This document shows positions 10,488 to 19,865 of a DNA stretch of 64,000 bases, piece after piece. The DNA is taken from NCBI GenBank assembly GCA_041166745.1, contig JBEEGH010000003.1:186001-250000 (forward strand), given 5' to 3'. This DNA is from DASUCS01 sp041166745. GTDB lineage: Bacteria; Actinomycetota; Acidimicrobiia; Acidimicrobiales; JACDCH01. A program made the position numbers and the translations under genes. The notes under the pieces are model-generated. The model was given only the letters and a program-made list of their open reading frames with translations, made no database searches and was not told the origin of the DNA. The number at the start of each line of letters is the position of its first letter. Positions within the stretch are counted from its first letter, which is position 1.

Positions 10488-11642
10488 TTGCCCGCATCGT
10501 TCGAATTGAGTGAAGAGCAAGAGGCGTTGCGGTCTCTCGTACGCGACTTCGCACAAGCCGAGATCGCGCCGCACGCAGAGGCGTGGGACCGCGACCACGT
10601 GTTTCCGGTCGACGTCGTGCTGCGCATGGGCGAGCTCGGCCTCTTCGGCCTCCCGTTCCCGGAGGAGTACGGCGGTGGTGGAGCGGATCTCACCACGTTG
10701 TGCATCGCCATCGAGGAGTTGGCACGCGTCGATCACTCGATGGCCATCACGCTCGAGGCCGGTGTCGGTCTCGGCGCCAACCCGATCTACTCGTTCGGAA
10801 GCGAGGAGCAGAAACAGCGCTGGCTACCTGACCTCTGCGCCGGTCGGGCTCTCGGCGCCTTCGGACTCACCGAGCCCGAAGCCGGCAGCGACGCCGGTGG
10901 AACGCGCACGAAGGCCGTGCTCGACGCCGCCACCGACGAATGGGTGATCGACGGCGAGAAGGCGTTCATCACCAACTCGGGCACACCGATCACGTCGATC
11001 ATCACGGTGACGGCGAGGACGGGTGCCGGCGAGATAAGCGCCATCGTCGTGCCGGCGGGCACCCCCGGACTCGTCGTGCAGCCGCCCTACCGAAAGATGG
11101 GTTGGCACGCGTCTGACACGCACGGACTCGCGTTCGACGGATGCCGCGTCCCAGCGGCCAACCTGCTCGGCGAACGCGGTCGCGGGTTCGCGCAGTTCCT
11201 GTCGATCCTCGACGACGGTCGTATCGCAATCGCCGCGCTGGCCGTCGGCGCCATCGAGGCGTGCCTCGAGCTGTCGACGCAGTACGCCAAGGACCGCAAC
11301 GCCTTTGGGAAGCCGATCGGCGCGAATCAAGCGGTGGCGTTCAAGTGCGCTGACCTCGCGGTGCTCGCCGCCAACGCCCGATTGCTCACGTACGACGCGG
11401 CGTGGCGACGGGACACGGGCCGCCCGTTCAAGCAAGCTGCTGCGATGGCAAAGCTGTACGCGACCGAGGCGGCAGTCACGGCGACGCGTGACGCAACGCA
11501 GATATTCGGTGGATACGGCTTCATCGACGAGACGCCCGTCAGTCGCTTCTACAGAGACGCGAAGATCCTCGAGATCGGGGAGGGCACGAGCGAGATCCAG
11601 CGGCTCGTGATCGCCCGGGAGTTGGGGCTTCCGGTTGAGTGA
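10488..11642 (+). CDS. Acyl-CoA dehydrogenase
   Basis: The 384-residue FAD enzyme oxidises acyl-CoA to trans-2-enoyl-CoA. Family segments are all present: FGLTEPEAGSDA, AFITNSGTP, QIFGGYGF, and the C-terminal ILEIGEGTSEIQRLVIARE that includes the catalytic-base region. Chain-length preference (short chain, isovaleryl or other) cannot be read here. The first plausible start is TTG 10488; TTG 10506 is an alternative, and there is no in-frame ATG nearby. The stop overlaps the LCP gene start (GTGA), so the two are probably co-transcribed. The position resembles that of fadE25 in mycobacteria. Confidence 0.93.
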   Translation: MPASFELSEEQEALRSLVRDFAQAEIAPHAEAWDRDHVFPVDVVLRMGELGLFGLPFPEEYGGGGADLTTLCIAIEELARVDHSMAITLEAGVGLGANPIYSFGSEEQKQRWLPDLCAGRALGAFGLTEPEAGSDAGGTRTKAVLDAATDEWVIDGEKAFITNSGTPITSIITVTARTGAGEISAIVVPAGTPGLVVQPPYRKMGWHASDTHGLAFDGCRVPAANLLGERGRGFAQFLSILDDGRIAIAALAVGAIEACLELSTQYAKDRNAFGKPIGANQAVAFKCADLAVLAANARLLTYDAAWRRDTGRPFKQAAAMAKLYATEAAVTATRDATQIFGGYGFIDETPVSRFYRDAKILEIGEGTSEIQRLVIARELGLPVE

Positions 11643-13099
11643 GTGGCCAGTTGCCTGAGTTCACAGCGAGGCGCACCTGGCCGCAGCGCGCGCTGATCTC
11701 GTTCAACATCTGCTTGATCGTGATCAGCCTGTTGACCGCGGGGACCTTGGCGTACTTCTACGGGAAAGTGTCCTCGATCGGCCGGGTCGAGGTGGGCAAC
11801 GCGCTCACGCCGGTGGACGAGAGCCTTCCGCAAGGCGCCGAGAACATCCTGATCGTCGGTACCGACTCCGCCGAGGGCCTGGACCCGAAAGATCCCGTGT
11901 TGATCGGGCGGCCGGGAGGATTGCGATCCGACACGATTCTCGTGTTGCGCATCGACCCGGCTTCGGATCACGCGCAGCTGTTGTCGTTGCCTCGTGACCT
12001 CTACCTCCCCATCGCGGGCACGCGCGGGAGCGATCGCATCAACGTCGCGATCCAAGATGGCCCGAGACGCTTGATCGAGACGATCAAGAACGATCTCGGC
12101 ATTCCCATCAACCACTACATCGAGATGAACTTCTTCGCCTTTCGCAGCGTTGTCGCCGCGATCGACGGTGTCCCGATCTACTTCACCACGCCGGTGCGCG
12201 ACATCAAGACCGGACTCAACATCACGGAGGCGGGTTGCGTCACGCTCGATCCTGTGCAGGCGCTCGCGTTCGCACGGTCACGCGCCTACGAGTACTTCCA
12301 AGGCGGGCGATGGCGGACGGATCCCACAGGCGACCTCGGCCGAATCAGCCGCCAGCAGGAGTTCATTCGCAAGGTGATCCGCAGGGCGATCGACAAAGGG
12401 GCGCGTAATCCCGCGGTGCTCAACGATCTGATCAACGCCAGCACCGGTGCGCTCCACCTCGACCCGACCATCACCCCGGCCGACCTGATCGACATCGGAA
12501 AACGCTTCAAGGACTTCAACCCCGACAACCTCGAGACGTACTCGGTGCCTGTGGTCCCCGCCACCAAGGGCGGCGGAGCCGTCCTGCTCATGAAGGCAGG
12601 CGAAGCCGAACCCGTCCTGAACATCTTTCGCGGCGTGGACGCCAACGCGAATGACAGCATCCTGGTCGTGGTGCAGAACGGAACGCTCACCGCAGGCATG
12701 GGAGCGGTCGCCGCCGAGCAGCTTCGAAAGGTCGGCTTCAGCATCCCCGACGGCAATATCAGCAACGCCGGAAGCTTCGACTTCGCGCAGACGACCATCA
12801 GGTACCTTCGAGGCAGCGAGGCGCGCGCCGAGCAGGTGGCGAGTTACCTGGTGGTGCCACCGGTCATCGAAGAGGTTCCCTTCTTGATCGATACAGATGT
12901 GAGCGTGGTCGTCGGTGCCGACTGGCAAGGCGTGCGATCGGCGCCCGGCCCGACGGTGCCGTTGTCGACGACCACGACGTCGGGCGGGCGCACGACCACT
13001 ACGACCACGACAACGACCGTGCCGGGCGAGTCACCTTCATCGATCACCACCACGACGGTGGGCGTCGTTCCCCAAACACCACAGGATGTGCATTGCTGA
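11639..13099 (+). CDS. LytR-CpsA-Psr family cell-wall polymer ligase with LytR_C domain
   Basis: The 486-residue membrane-anchored enzyme transfers lipid-linked polysaccharide to peptidoglycan. A single N-terminal TM helix (about 18-40) is followed by the LCP domain (about 65-245) with the conserved GLRSDTILVL and SLPRDLYLPI elements whose Asp/Arg residues bind pyrophosphate. A LytR_C domain (about 335-400) follows, then a Pro/Thr-rich tail with long Thr runs (430-460). GTG 11639 overlaps the upstream stop. It opens the polysaccharide locus, so it likely attaches the glycan encoded downstream. Confidence 0.92.
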   Translation: MSGQLPEFTARRTWPQRALISFNICLIVISLLTAGTLAYFYGKVSSIGRVEVGNALTPVDESLPQGAENILIVGTDSAEGLDPKDPVLIGRPGGLRSDTILVLRIDPASDHAQLLSLPRDLYLPIAGTRGSDRINVAIQDGPRRLIETIKNDLGIPINHYIEMNFFAFRSVVAAIDGVPIYFTTPVRDIKTGLNITEAGCVTLDPVQALAFARSRAYEYFQGGRWRTDPTGDLGRISRQQEFIRKVIRRAIDKGARNPAVLNDLINASTGALHLDPTITPADLIDIGKRFKDFNPDNLETYSVPVVPATKGGGAVLLMKAGEAEPVLNIFRGVDANANDSILVVVQNGTLTAGMGAVAAEQLRKVGFSIPDGNISNAGSFDFAQTTIRYLRGSEARAEQVASYLVVPPVIEEVPFLIDTDVSVVVGADWQGVRSAPGPTVPLSTTTTSGGRTTTTTTTTTVPGESPSSITTTTVGVVPQTPQDVHC

Positions 13100-14397
13100 T
13101 GGCCAGTCGAATCACCGTCATCGGTTGCGGCTACGTCGGGCTCACGACGGGGGTGTGCTTTGCCCACCTCGGCCACGACGTCACGTGCACCGACGTCGAC
13201 GTCCGCCGAATCGACCAACTCAACCGAGGCGAGGTTCCGATCCTGGAGGCCGGCCTCGAGAACCTGTTGCGGGAAGGCATGAACGGCGGTCGTCTGTCGT
13301 TCGTCGTCGGCTCCGTCGACGCAGCCGCGCAGAGCGAGTTCGTGTACCTGTGTGTCCCGACCCCTCAGGGTGCGGACGGCTCGGCCGACCTTTCCTACAT
13401 CGAAGCGGCCGCCATGGAGATCGGGCCGCACCTCCAGCCCGAGACGATCGTCATCAACAAATCGACGGTGCCCGTTGGCTCGACGCGCGTGGTCGAACAA
13501 GCACTCGGCCGAGGCGACGTGTCCGTCGTGTCGAACCCGGAGTTCCTGCGCGAGGGCTCAGCGGTGCACGACTTCCTTCATCCCGACCGGATCGTCATCG
13601 GAGCCGACGACCAAGCGGCCGCCGTCCGCGTCGCGTCGCTCTACATCGGCATCGCGACACCCGTGATCGTGACCGACCCGCCGTCGGCCGAGCTGATCAA
13701 GTACGCCAGCAACGCGTTCCTCGCAACGAAGGTCAGCTTCGTCAATGCGATCGCGGCCGTGTGCGAAGCGGTCGGCGCCGACATGAACGACGTCGTGCTC
13801 GGCATGGGCTACGACAAACGCATCGGCCACGAGTTCCTCCGCCCCGGTCCCGGCTTTGGTGGGAGTTGTTTCCCGAAGGATTCCCGCGCGCTGATTCGCA
13901 TCGCCGAGGACGCCGGATACGAGTTCGGTTTGCTCGAGGGAGTCAGAGAGGTGAACGCCGAGCAATTCGATCGTGTCGCGAACAAAGCCGTCGAGCTCGC
14001 GGACGGCTCGGTCGACGGCAAGACCCTCGCGGTGTGGGGCCTGACCTTCAAGGCGCGCACCGACGACATGCGCGATTCACCGTCGCTCGAGGTCATCAAT
14101 CGGCTGCGGTCGAAGGGCGCCAAGGTGCGAGCGTTCGATCCGTCGGTGACGCCTCCACTCGAGCCCCGCCGCGCCAAGGAGGTCGAGGGGATCGAGATCG
14201 TGACCGATCCCTACGCCGCCTGTGATGGCGCCGAAGTGCTACTCGTGTTGACCGAGTGGGACGAGTTCAAATGGCTCGACTTCGACAAGGTGGCCGACGC
14301 GCTTGTCGCGCCGCGCATCGTCGACGGCCGCAATCTCCTCGATCGGGAGGCGCTGCGACGCCGAGGGTTCGCGTTTCGGGGAATCGGCCGTACATGA
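13099..14397 (+). CDS. ugd: UDP-glucose 6-dehydrogenase
   Basis: The 432-residue NAD enzyme oxidises UDP-glucose to UDP-glucuronate. It has an N-terminal Rossmann motif (GCGYVGLTTG), STVPVGSTR, SNPEFLREGSA, the catalytic Cys257 in FGGSCFPKD, and a C-terminal UDP-binding domain (GLTFKARTDDMRDSPS). The ATG at 13099 overlaps the LCP stop by one base (TGATG), indicating translational coupling. The next gene decarboxylates the product. Confidence 0.93.
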   Translation: MASRITVIGCGYVGLTTGVCFAHLGHDVTCTDVDVRRIDQLNRGEVPILEAGLENLLREGMNGGRLSFVVGSVDAAAQSEFVYLCVPTPQGADGSADLSYIEAAAMEIGPHLQPETIVINKSTVPVGSTRVVEQALGRGDVSVVSNPEFLREGSAVHDFLHPDRIVIGADDQAAAVRVASLYIGIATPVIVTDPPSAELIKYASNAFLATKVSFVNAIAAVCEAVGADMNDVVLGMGYDKRIGHEFLRPGPGFGGSCFPKDSRALIRIAEDAGYEFGLLEGVREVNAEQFDRVANKAVELADGSVDGKTLAVWGLTFKARTDDMRDSPSLEVINRLRSKGAKVRAFDPSVTPPLEPRRAKEVEGIEIVTDPYAACDGAEVLLVLTEWDEFKWLDFDKVADALVAPRIVDGRNLLDREALRRRGFAFRGIGRT

Positions 14398-14399
14398 CT

Positions 14400-14412
14400 C
14401 CAACTAAGTTGG
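14400..14412. promoter_or_regulatory. 13-bp perfect palindrome upstream of the UDP-xylose synthase start
   Basis: CCAACT-A-AGTTGG is a perfect 6-bp-arm dyad filling most of the 19-bp gap between ugd and the next gene, ending 4 bp before the ATG. It could be a small operator or an RNA hairpin over the ribosome-binding region. No Shine-Dalgarno sequence is obvious there. Confidence 0.4.
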
Positions 14413-14416
14413 CCTG

Positions 14417-15355
14417 ATGGCGCGGGTAGTGGTCAGCGGAGGCGGCGGATTTCTCGGATCGCATCTGTGCGATGCGCTACTTGGTCGTGGCGATGAGGTC
14501 GTCGTGCTCGACAACCTGGTGACGGGGTCGGTCGGCAACATCGAGCATCTCTTCGGTTCTCCCGCCTTCACGTTCGTCAAGCACGACGTGAGCAACTACA
14601 TCTGGGTTCCCGGCGAGGTCGACGCCGTGATGCACCTGGCCAGCCCCGCGTCGCCGAAGGACTACCTCGAGAAGCCGATCCAGACGTTGAAGGTCGGCAG
14701 CCTGGGAACGCACAACACGCTGGGTCTCGCCAAGGCCAAGGGCGCGAAGTACTTCCTCGCGTCCACCAGTGAGGTGTACGGCGACCCGCAGATCCATCCG
14801 CAGCCGGAAACGTACTGGGGTCACGTGAACCCGGTCGGACCCCGTGGCGTGTACGACGAGGCGAAGCGGTTCGCCGAGGCGATGACGATGGCGTACCACC
14901 GCTACCACGGCCTCGAGGTGCGCATCGTGCGCATCTTCAACGTGTACGGCCCGCGCATGCGCCCCGAAGACGGTCGGGTCGTGTCGAACTTCATCGTGCA
15001 GGCGCTGCTCGGTAAGCCGATCACCGTGTACGGCGACGGTACTCAGTCCCGAAGCTTCTGCTACGTCGACGACGAGATCCGCGGATTTCTCGCGCTGCTC
15101 GACGGAGACCAGACCGGCCCGATCAACATCGGCAACGACGGCGAGTTCACCGTGCTCGAGTTGGCGACTCTCGTGCTCGAGATGACCGGCTCCACGTCAG
15201 AGATCGTCTACGAGCCGCTGCCCGTCGACGATCCCGTGCAGCGCCAACCAGATCTCACGCTGGCGCGCAAGCATCTTGGTTGGGAACCGTCGATTCCGCT
15301 GCGCGAAGGGCTCGAGCGTACGATCCCCGCGTTCCGTCAGCGCCTCAAACTCTAA
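14417..15355 (+). CDS. UDP-glucuronate decarboxylase (UDP-xylose synthase)
   Basis: This 312-residue extended short-chain dehydrogenase decarboxylates UDP-glucuronate to UDP-xylose through a 4-keto intermediate. Family-specific features are GGGGFLGSHLCDAL, HLASPASPKDY, STSEVYGDP and NPVGPRGVYDEAKR, with catalytic Tyr146 and Lys150. The PVGPR-x-x-YDE segment separates it from dTDP-glucose dehydratases. It directly follows ugd, which makes its substrate. It ends in a 4-bp convergent overlap with the fucose synthase gene. Confidence 0.9.
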   Translation: MARVVVSGGGGFLGSHLCDALLGRGDEVVVLDNLVTGSVGNIEHLFGSPAFTFVKHDVSNYIWVPGEVDAVMHLASPASPKDYLEKPIQTLKVGSLGTHNTLGLAKAKGAKYFLASTSEVYGDPQIHPQPETYWGHVNPVGPRGVYDEAKRFAEAMTMAYHRYHGLEVRIVRIFNVYGPRMRPEDGRVVSNFIVQALLGKPITVYGDGTQSRSFCYVDDEIRGFLALLDGDQTGPINIGNDGEFTVLELATLVLEMTGSTSEIVYEPLPVDDPVQRQPDLTLARKHLGWEPSIPLREGLERTIPAFRQRLKL

Positions 15356-16320
15356 GAGGCGCGCCGCTCAGCTTCGTCGCGGTGGCCGAGGTACCAGTCG
15401 ACGGTGGAGCGCAACCCGTCTTCGAAGCGCGTCCGCGGCTTGAAGCCGAGCAACTCCTCTGCTCGGCTCGCGTCGACGCGACGTCGCGGTTGGCCGTCGG
15501 GTTTCGACGTGTCCCACCGAATCTCGCCGTCGAAGCCGACGGCCGCGACGATGAGCTCGACGAGATCCTTGATGGGCAGCTCGTGGTTGGCACCGAGATT
15601 GATCGGCTCGGGCCCGTCGTAGCGCTCGGCCCCGAGGACGACGCCCTCCGCGGCGTCGTCGACGTACAAGAACTCACGGGACGCCGAACCGGTGCCCCAC
15701 ACCTCGATGTGATCGCTACCTGTCTCCTTGGCTTCGACACACTTCTTGATCAACGCCGGGATCACGTGCGACACCGCCGGATGGAACTTGTCGCCCGGCC
15801 CGTACAAGTTCGTCGGGATGAGATAGACGCAGTTCTGTCCGTATTGCAGGCGGTTCGACTGCGCGTGCACCAGCTGGGCGAGCTTGGCGATGCCGTACGG
15901 CGCGTTGGTCTCCTCGGGGTAGCCCTGCCACAACGACTCTTCCTTGAACGGAACGGGGGGCTCCTTCGGATAGGAGCAGACCGTTCCGACCAGGACGGTC
16001 TTCGGCGTGTCGCGTCGGCGCGCCTCTTCGATGATGTACGTGCCCATCAACAGGTTCTCGACGTAGAGCTCCGACGGTCGAGCCTGGTTCGCACCGATGC
16101 CACCCACGCGCGCCGCGAGGTGAATCACGAGATCGGGCTGCGCCTCGGCGAACATCGAGGCCACCTGGCCGGGGTCGCGCAGGTCGTACTCCGTGCTCGA
16201 CGGCGCCACCACGGTGCCGGCGTTCCGGGCGCCCAGAACTGCGGACACCGCCCGGCCGAGGAACCCGGACCCGCCGGTGACGAGCACGCGTTGATTGGCC
16301 CAGTCGAATGGCTCGGACAT
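15352..16320 (-). CDS. fcl: GDP-L-fucose synthase
   Basis: The 322-residue SDR enzyme converts GDP-4-keto-6-deoxy-D-mannose to GDP-L-fucose by 3,5-epimerisation and NADPH reduction. It has TGGSGFLGRAV, the family-specific RVGGIGANQARP, GTVCSYPKEPPVPFKEESLW with Cys115, and PYGIAK with Tyr142 and Lys146. It needs the product of Gmd, encoded 9 kb away in the same locus. It is the only gene on the minus strand between the UDP-xylose synthase gene and the glycosyltransferases, suggesting separate regulation or insertion. Confidence 0.92.
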   Translation of the reverse strand: MSEPFDWANQRVLVTGGSGFLGRAVSAVLGARNAGTVVAPSSTEYDLRDPGQVASMFAEAQPDLVIHLAARVGGIGANQARPSELYVENLLMGTYIIEEARRRDTPKTVLVGTVCSYPKEPPVPFKEESLWQGYPEETNAPYGIAKLAQLVHAQSNRLQYGQNCVYLIPTNLYGPGDKFHPAVSHVIPALIKKCVEAKETGSDHIEVWGTGSASREFLYVDDAAEGVVLGAERYDGPEPINLGANHELPIKDLVELIVAAVGFDGEIRWDTSKPDGQPRRRVDASRAEELLGFKPRTRFEDGLRSTVDWYLGHRDEAERRAS

Positions 16321-16364
16321 GGGCGGTCAGCCTAACGACGGCGCCGTGACAAGATGATCCGCGG

Positions 16365-17462
16365 ATGCGGGTCGCTGTGACACTCGAACAGTGCTGGCAC
16401 AGCGTTCCCGGAGGAACGGCAGTCGCAGCACTCGAGCTGGCTCGTGCCCTCGACCGCCGAGGCGACGTCGAGCTCGTCGGGGTCGCGGCGCGCCATTCGA
16501 GTCCGCCACCCGAGCCGTGGCGACCGTCGATTCCGATGCGCCACCTGTGGGCTCCACGTCCGCTGCTCTACGAGCTGTGGCACGCGCGGCTCCCACTGGC
16601 CCCGCGTGTCGAGGGGGCCACCGGTGCGGTCGACGTCGTGCACGGCACCGCGGTGGCGTTCCCTCGGGCGGACGCACCGGTGGTGATGAGCATTCACGAT
16701 CTCGCGTTCCTCGACGACCCGGACCTCGTGACGAAGCACGGCCTTCGGTTCTTTCGCCGAGGCACCGACCTCGCGCGCGAGCACGCTCGGCTGGTGATGT
16801 GCTCATCGCGGGCGACGATGGAGGATTGCCTGCTGGCCGGGTTCGACATGGATCGTCTGCGGCTCGTGCCGCTGGGCGTCGACGCGGTGCCGCGCACATT
16901 CGACGACGTGGCGCGCGCTCGGGCCAGGTTCGGGCTGACTCGGCCCTACGTGCTGTTCACTGGCACGGTCGAGCCTCGCAAGAACCTGCATCGCCTACTG
17001 AAGGCGTTCGCGCGGATACCTCGACAGGACGTCGAGCTCGTGCTCGTCGGCCCTGCCGGATGGAACGAGTCGCTCGAAGCCGATCTCGCGCCGCTCGAGG
17101 GGCGAGTGCACGTGTTGGGCTTCGTCGATCGCGACGATCTCGAGGCGCTCTTCGCCGGCGCTGATGTCTTCTGCCTTCCGAGCCTGAAGGAGGGTTTTGG
17201 ACTTCCCGTGCTCGAGGCCATGAGTCAGGGGACGGCGGTCGTGACGTCGAGGAGGACATCAACGGCGGAAGTCGCCGGCGACGCCGCTCTGCTCGTCGAC
17301 CCCCTCGATGAGCTCGCCATCGCCATCGCGATCGAGGAGCTGCTCGAGGATCGAGCGTTGGCCGAGCGTCTGTCGGCCGCCGGTCGAGCACGAGCCGCGA
17401 CCTATACCTGGGAGCGGACGGCAGCCGCGGCGAGGGCCGTGTACGCGGAAGCGCTCACGTGA
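16365..17462 (+). CDS. GT4-family glycosyltransferase
   Basis: A 365-residue GT-B fold enzyme of family GT4. Key elements are FTGTVEPRKN at the start of the donor domain and the EGFGLPVLEAM E-x7-E motif near residue 280. No signal peptide or TM helix is seen, so it acts on the cytoplasmic membrane face. Its stop overlaps the next gene's start (GTGA), giving a three-glycosyltransferase run. Donor and acceptor cannot be assigned; GDP-fucose, GDP-rhamnose or UDP-xylose made by neighbours are candidates. Confidence 0.88.
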   Translation: MRVAVTLEQCWHSVPGGTAVAALELARALDRRGDVELVGVAARHSSPPPEPWRPSIPMRHLWAPRPLLYELWHARLPLAPRVEGATGAVDVVHGTAVAFPRADAPVVMSIHDLAFLDDPDLVTKHGLRFFRRGTDLAREHARLVMCSSRATMEDCLLAGFDMDRLRLVPLGVDAVPRTFDDVARARARFGLTRPYVLFTGTVEPRKNLHRLLKAFARIPRQDVELVLVGPAGWNESLEADLAPLEGRVHVLGFVDRDDLEALFAGADVFCLPSLKEGFGLPVLEAMSQGTAVVTSRRTSTAEVAGDAALLVDPLDELAIAIAIEELLEDRALAERLSAAGRARAATYTWERTAAAARAVYAEALT

Positions 17463-18589
17463 AGAAGCTGCACGTCGGAGTCAACTTGCTGTGGCTCGTT
17501 CCCGGAGTGGTCGGGGGGAGTGAGGAGTACATGACGCGGCTCATCGCCGCGCTGCTCGATGACCCGTCGAACGATCTCGATCTCACGCTGTTCGTACTGC
17601 GTCCGTTCGTGGATGCGTATCCCGATCTCGTCGAAGACGTACCCACCGTGGTCTGTCCGTTGGACGGGCGACTCAAGGCGGTGCGGGTCGGAGCAGAAGC
17701 AACCTGGCTGGCCGTGCAGGCTCGCCGCCACAGGGTCGATCTGCTGCACCATGCCGGCGGGACCATGCCGCTCCTGCGGGCCACCCGGTCGATCGTGACG
17801 ATCCACGACCTCCAACCGTTGCTCCTGCCCGCCAACTTCATTCGTGCGAAGCAGGCCTACCTGCGCTGGCGCCTGCCGGCGGCGGCGCGTCGCGCCCGTC
17901 TCGTCATCACCCTGACGCAATACACGAAGGCGACGATCGTCGAGCAACTGCACGTCCCACCAGAGCGAATCGCGGTCGTCTCGCCCGGCTACACGCCGGC
18001 GCTTGCCGAGGAGGCCAAAGGAGATCCGCGAGCCGCGTACGACCTGACGGGGCCGTTCTTCCTGTATCCCGCCATCACGTATCCGCACAAGAACCACAAG
18101 TTGCTGGTCGAGGCATTCGCCAAGGTCTTGCGAAGGCAGCCAGATGCGCTCCTGGTACTCACCCACCGTCCGGCCGAGATGGAGCAGGAGCTGCTCGCCC
18201 TGATCGAATCGCTGGGGATCGGCAGCTCGATTCGTCGGTTGGGCCACATCGATCGTGGCGACCTGGACTGGCTGTACAAGCATGCGGTGGCGTTGACGTT
18301 CCCATCCCGATTCGAGGGGTTCGGCTTGCCTGTACTCGAAGCCATGGGACACGGTTGCCCGGTGATCGCTGCCGCGACGACCGCGCTGCCCGAGGTCGTC
18401 GGCCCCTCGGGCATCCTGCTCAGCCCCGACGATTCCGATGCATGGGCCGCCGCGATGATCGAGCTGCTGACGGACGACGATCGACGAGAGTGGCTGTCCG
18501 AGGCAGCGATTGCCCGAACCGCGGAGTTCCGCTGGGCCGCGTCGGCCGAACAGCTGCGGAGCGCGTACGAGCAAGCGATGAGCGGCTGA
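17459..18589 (+). CDS. GT4-family glycosyltransferase
   Basis: A 376-residue GT4 enzyme starting at an overlapping GTG. It has an N-terminal acceptor domain (LLWLVPGVVGGSEEYM), YPAITYPHKNHKLLVEA at the donor-domain entry and EGFGLPVLEAM. It resembles mannosyl- or rhamnosyltransferases of polysaccharide clusters. It is coupled to the upstream GT and followed one base later by the next GT start, so the three are almost certainly one operon. Confidence 0.88.
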   Translation: MKKLHVGVNLLWLVPGVVGGSEEYMTRLIAALLDDPSNDLDLTLFVLRPFVDAYPDLVEDVPTVVCPLDGRLKAVRVGAEATWLAVQARRHRVDLLHHAGGTMPLLRATRSIVTIHDLQPLLLPANFIRAKQAYLRWRLPAAARRARLVITLTQYTKATIVEQLHVPPERIAVVSPGYTPALAEEAKGDPRAAYDLTGPFFLYPAITYPHKNHKLLVEAFAKVLRRQPDALLVLTHRPAEMEQELLALIESLGIGSSIRRLGHIDRGDLDWLYKHAVALTFPSRFEGFGLPVLEAMGHGCPVIAAATTALPEVVGPSGILLSPDDSDAWAAAMIELLTDDDRREWLSEAAIARTAEFRWAASAEQLRSAYEQAMSG

Positions 18590-18590
18590 G

Positions 18591-19853
18591 ATGAACCTGC
18601 TCGTGCTGTGTCCTCACTTCGCGCCCGATGTGGCGCCGACCGGCGAGGTCATCACGAGCATCACGACAGAGCTCGCGGCGCGAGGACACCAGTTGCACGT
18701 CGTGACCTCGTTGCCTTGGTATCGCCACCACCGGATCGAAGACGGCTGGGGCGGCAAGGCGGTTCGTGAGCAGGTCACCGATTGGGGTCGGATCACGCGC
18801 GTGCATCCGTTCCCGACCGACAAGACCAATATTCCCGCGCGCGCTCTGGCCTTCGGCGGATTCACCGCGCTCACCGGAATCGTCGCGGCCGCGAGCCGTC
18901 CGCGACCCGACGCTGTCCTGGCGATGTCGCCGCCACTCACGCTCGGGTTGGCCGGGTGGGTGACGGCACGACTGCGCGGCGCACCGTTCGTGTTCAACAT
19001 CCAAGACGTGTTCCCCGACGTCGCGGTCGAGCTCGGAATGATCAAGAACCCGACGATCATCGGTATGGCCTCGGCGCTCGAGCGCTTCACCTACTTGCGG
19101 TCGGACGCGGTCACCGTCCTCTCCGACGACCTGCGCGACAACGTTGCCGCGAAGCTCCGCAGCAATCGCCCTGACCGCGTACGCGTCATTCCGAACTTCG
19201 TCGACACCGAGCACATCCAGCCCGCGCCGAGGGAGAACAGCTATCGCGAGGAGTTCGGACTCGCCGGAAAGACCGTCGTGATGTACGCCGGCAACGTCGG
19301 TTTCTCACAGTCGCTCGATCTCGTGCTCGACGCGGCGACCGCCCTGGCGCACGATCCGGATCTCGTATTCGTCATCAACGGGGGGGGCGCGGCCCGCGCC
19401 GATCTCGAGCGCAAGGCGAGCGGCCTACGCAACGTTCGCTTCGTCGACATGCAACCGAAGGACCGGCTCCCCGAGGTGCTCGCGGCGGCCGACATCCACG
19501 TTGTGCCGCTGCGGCGAGGGCTCGCCCGATCGAGTGTTCCGTCGAAGATGTATTCGATCCTCGCCGCGGGTCGGCCAATCGTGGCGAGCGTCGACACCGG
19601 CACCGAGGTTGCGGCGGTCGTCGACCGAGCAGACGCCGGCATCGCGGTGCCGCCCGACGATCCCGAGGCCTTCACGAAGGCGCTGGCCCGCCTGGTGGCC
19701 GAGCCCGACGAGGTGCAGCGCATGGGCCGGGCCGGTCGGGCGTTCGTGGAGCGGTGGGCCTCCCCGGCCGCCATCGCCGAGCAGTACGAGGCGCTCTTCG
19801 ACGAATTGCGTGGTGGGCGGGCCCGATTCCTCGGTGGGCGCAAGGCCATCTAG
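18591..19853 (+). CDS. GT4-family glycosyltransferase, WcaI-like
   Basis: A 420-residue GT4 enzyme. The N-terminus (LVLCPHFAPDVAPTGEVI), the NIQDVFPDVAVELG segment and NFVDTEHIQP resemble WcaI/colanic-acid type glycosyltransferases (a fucosyltransferase in E. coli). The donor site differs from the two upstream GTs: it has VPSKMYSILAAGRPIVA instead of EGFGLP. A role in transferring fucose or a related deoxy sugar fits the fcl/gmd genes nearby, but this is an inference. Confidence 0.85.
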   Translation: MNLLVLCPHFAPDVAPTGEVITSITTELAARGHQLHVVTSLPWYRHHRIEDGWGGKAVREQVTDWGRITRVHPFPTDKTNIPARALAFGGFTALTGIVAAASRPRPDAVLAMSPPLTLGLAGWVTARLRGAPFVFNIQDVFPDVAVELGMIKNPTIIGMASALERFTYLRSDAVTVLSDDLRDNVAAKLRSNRPDRVRVIPNFVDTEHIQPAPRENSYREEFGLAGKTVVMYAGNVGFSQSLDLVLDAATALAHDPDLVFVINGGGAARADLERKASGLRNVRFVDMQPKDRLPEVLAAADIHVVPLRRGLARSSVPSKMYSILAAGRPIVASVDTGTEVAAVVDRADAGIAVPPDDPEAFTKALARLVAEPDEVQRMGRAGRAFVERWASPAAIAEQYEALFDELRGGRARFLGGRKAI

Positions 19854-19865
19854 TCTTTCGCCCCC

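Noticed and set aside
12960..13075. ACC/ACG-rich tract that looks like a microsatellite or CRISPR-like repeat
   Set aside because: It encodes the Thr-rich tail of the LCP protein and has no spacer-repeat periodicity.
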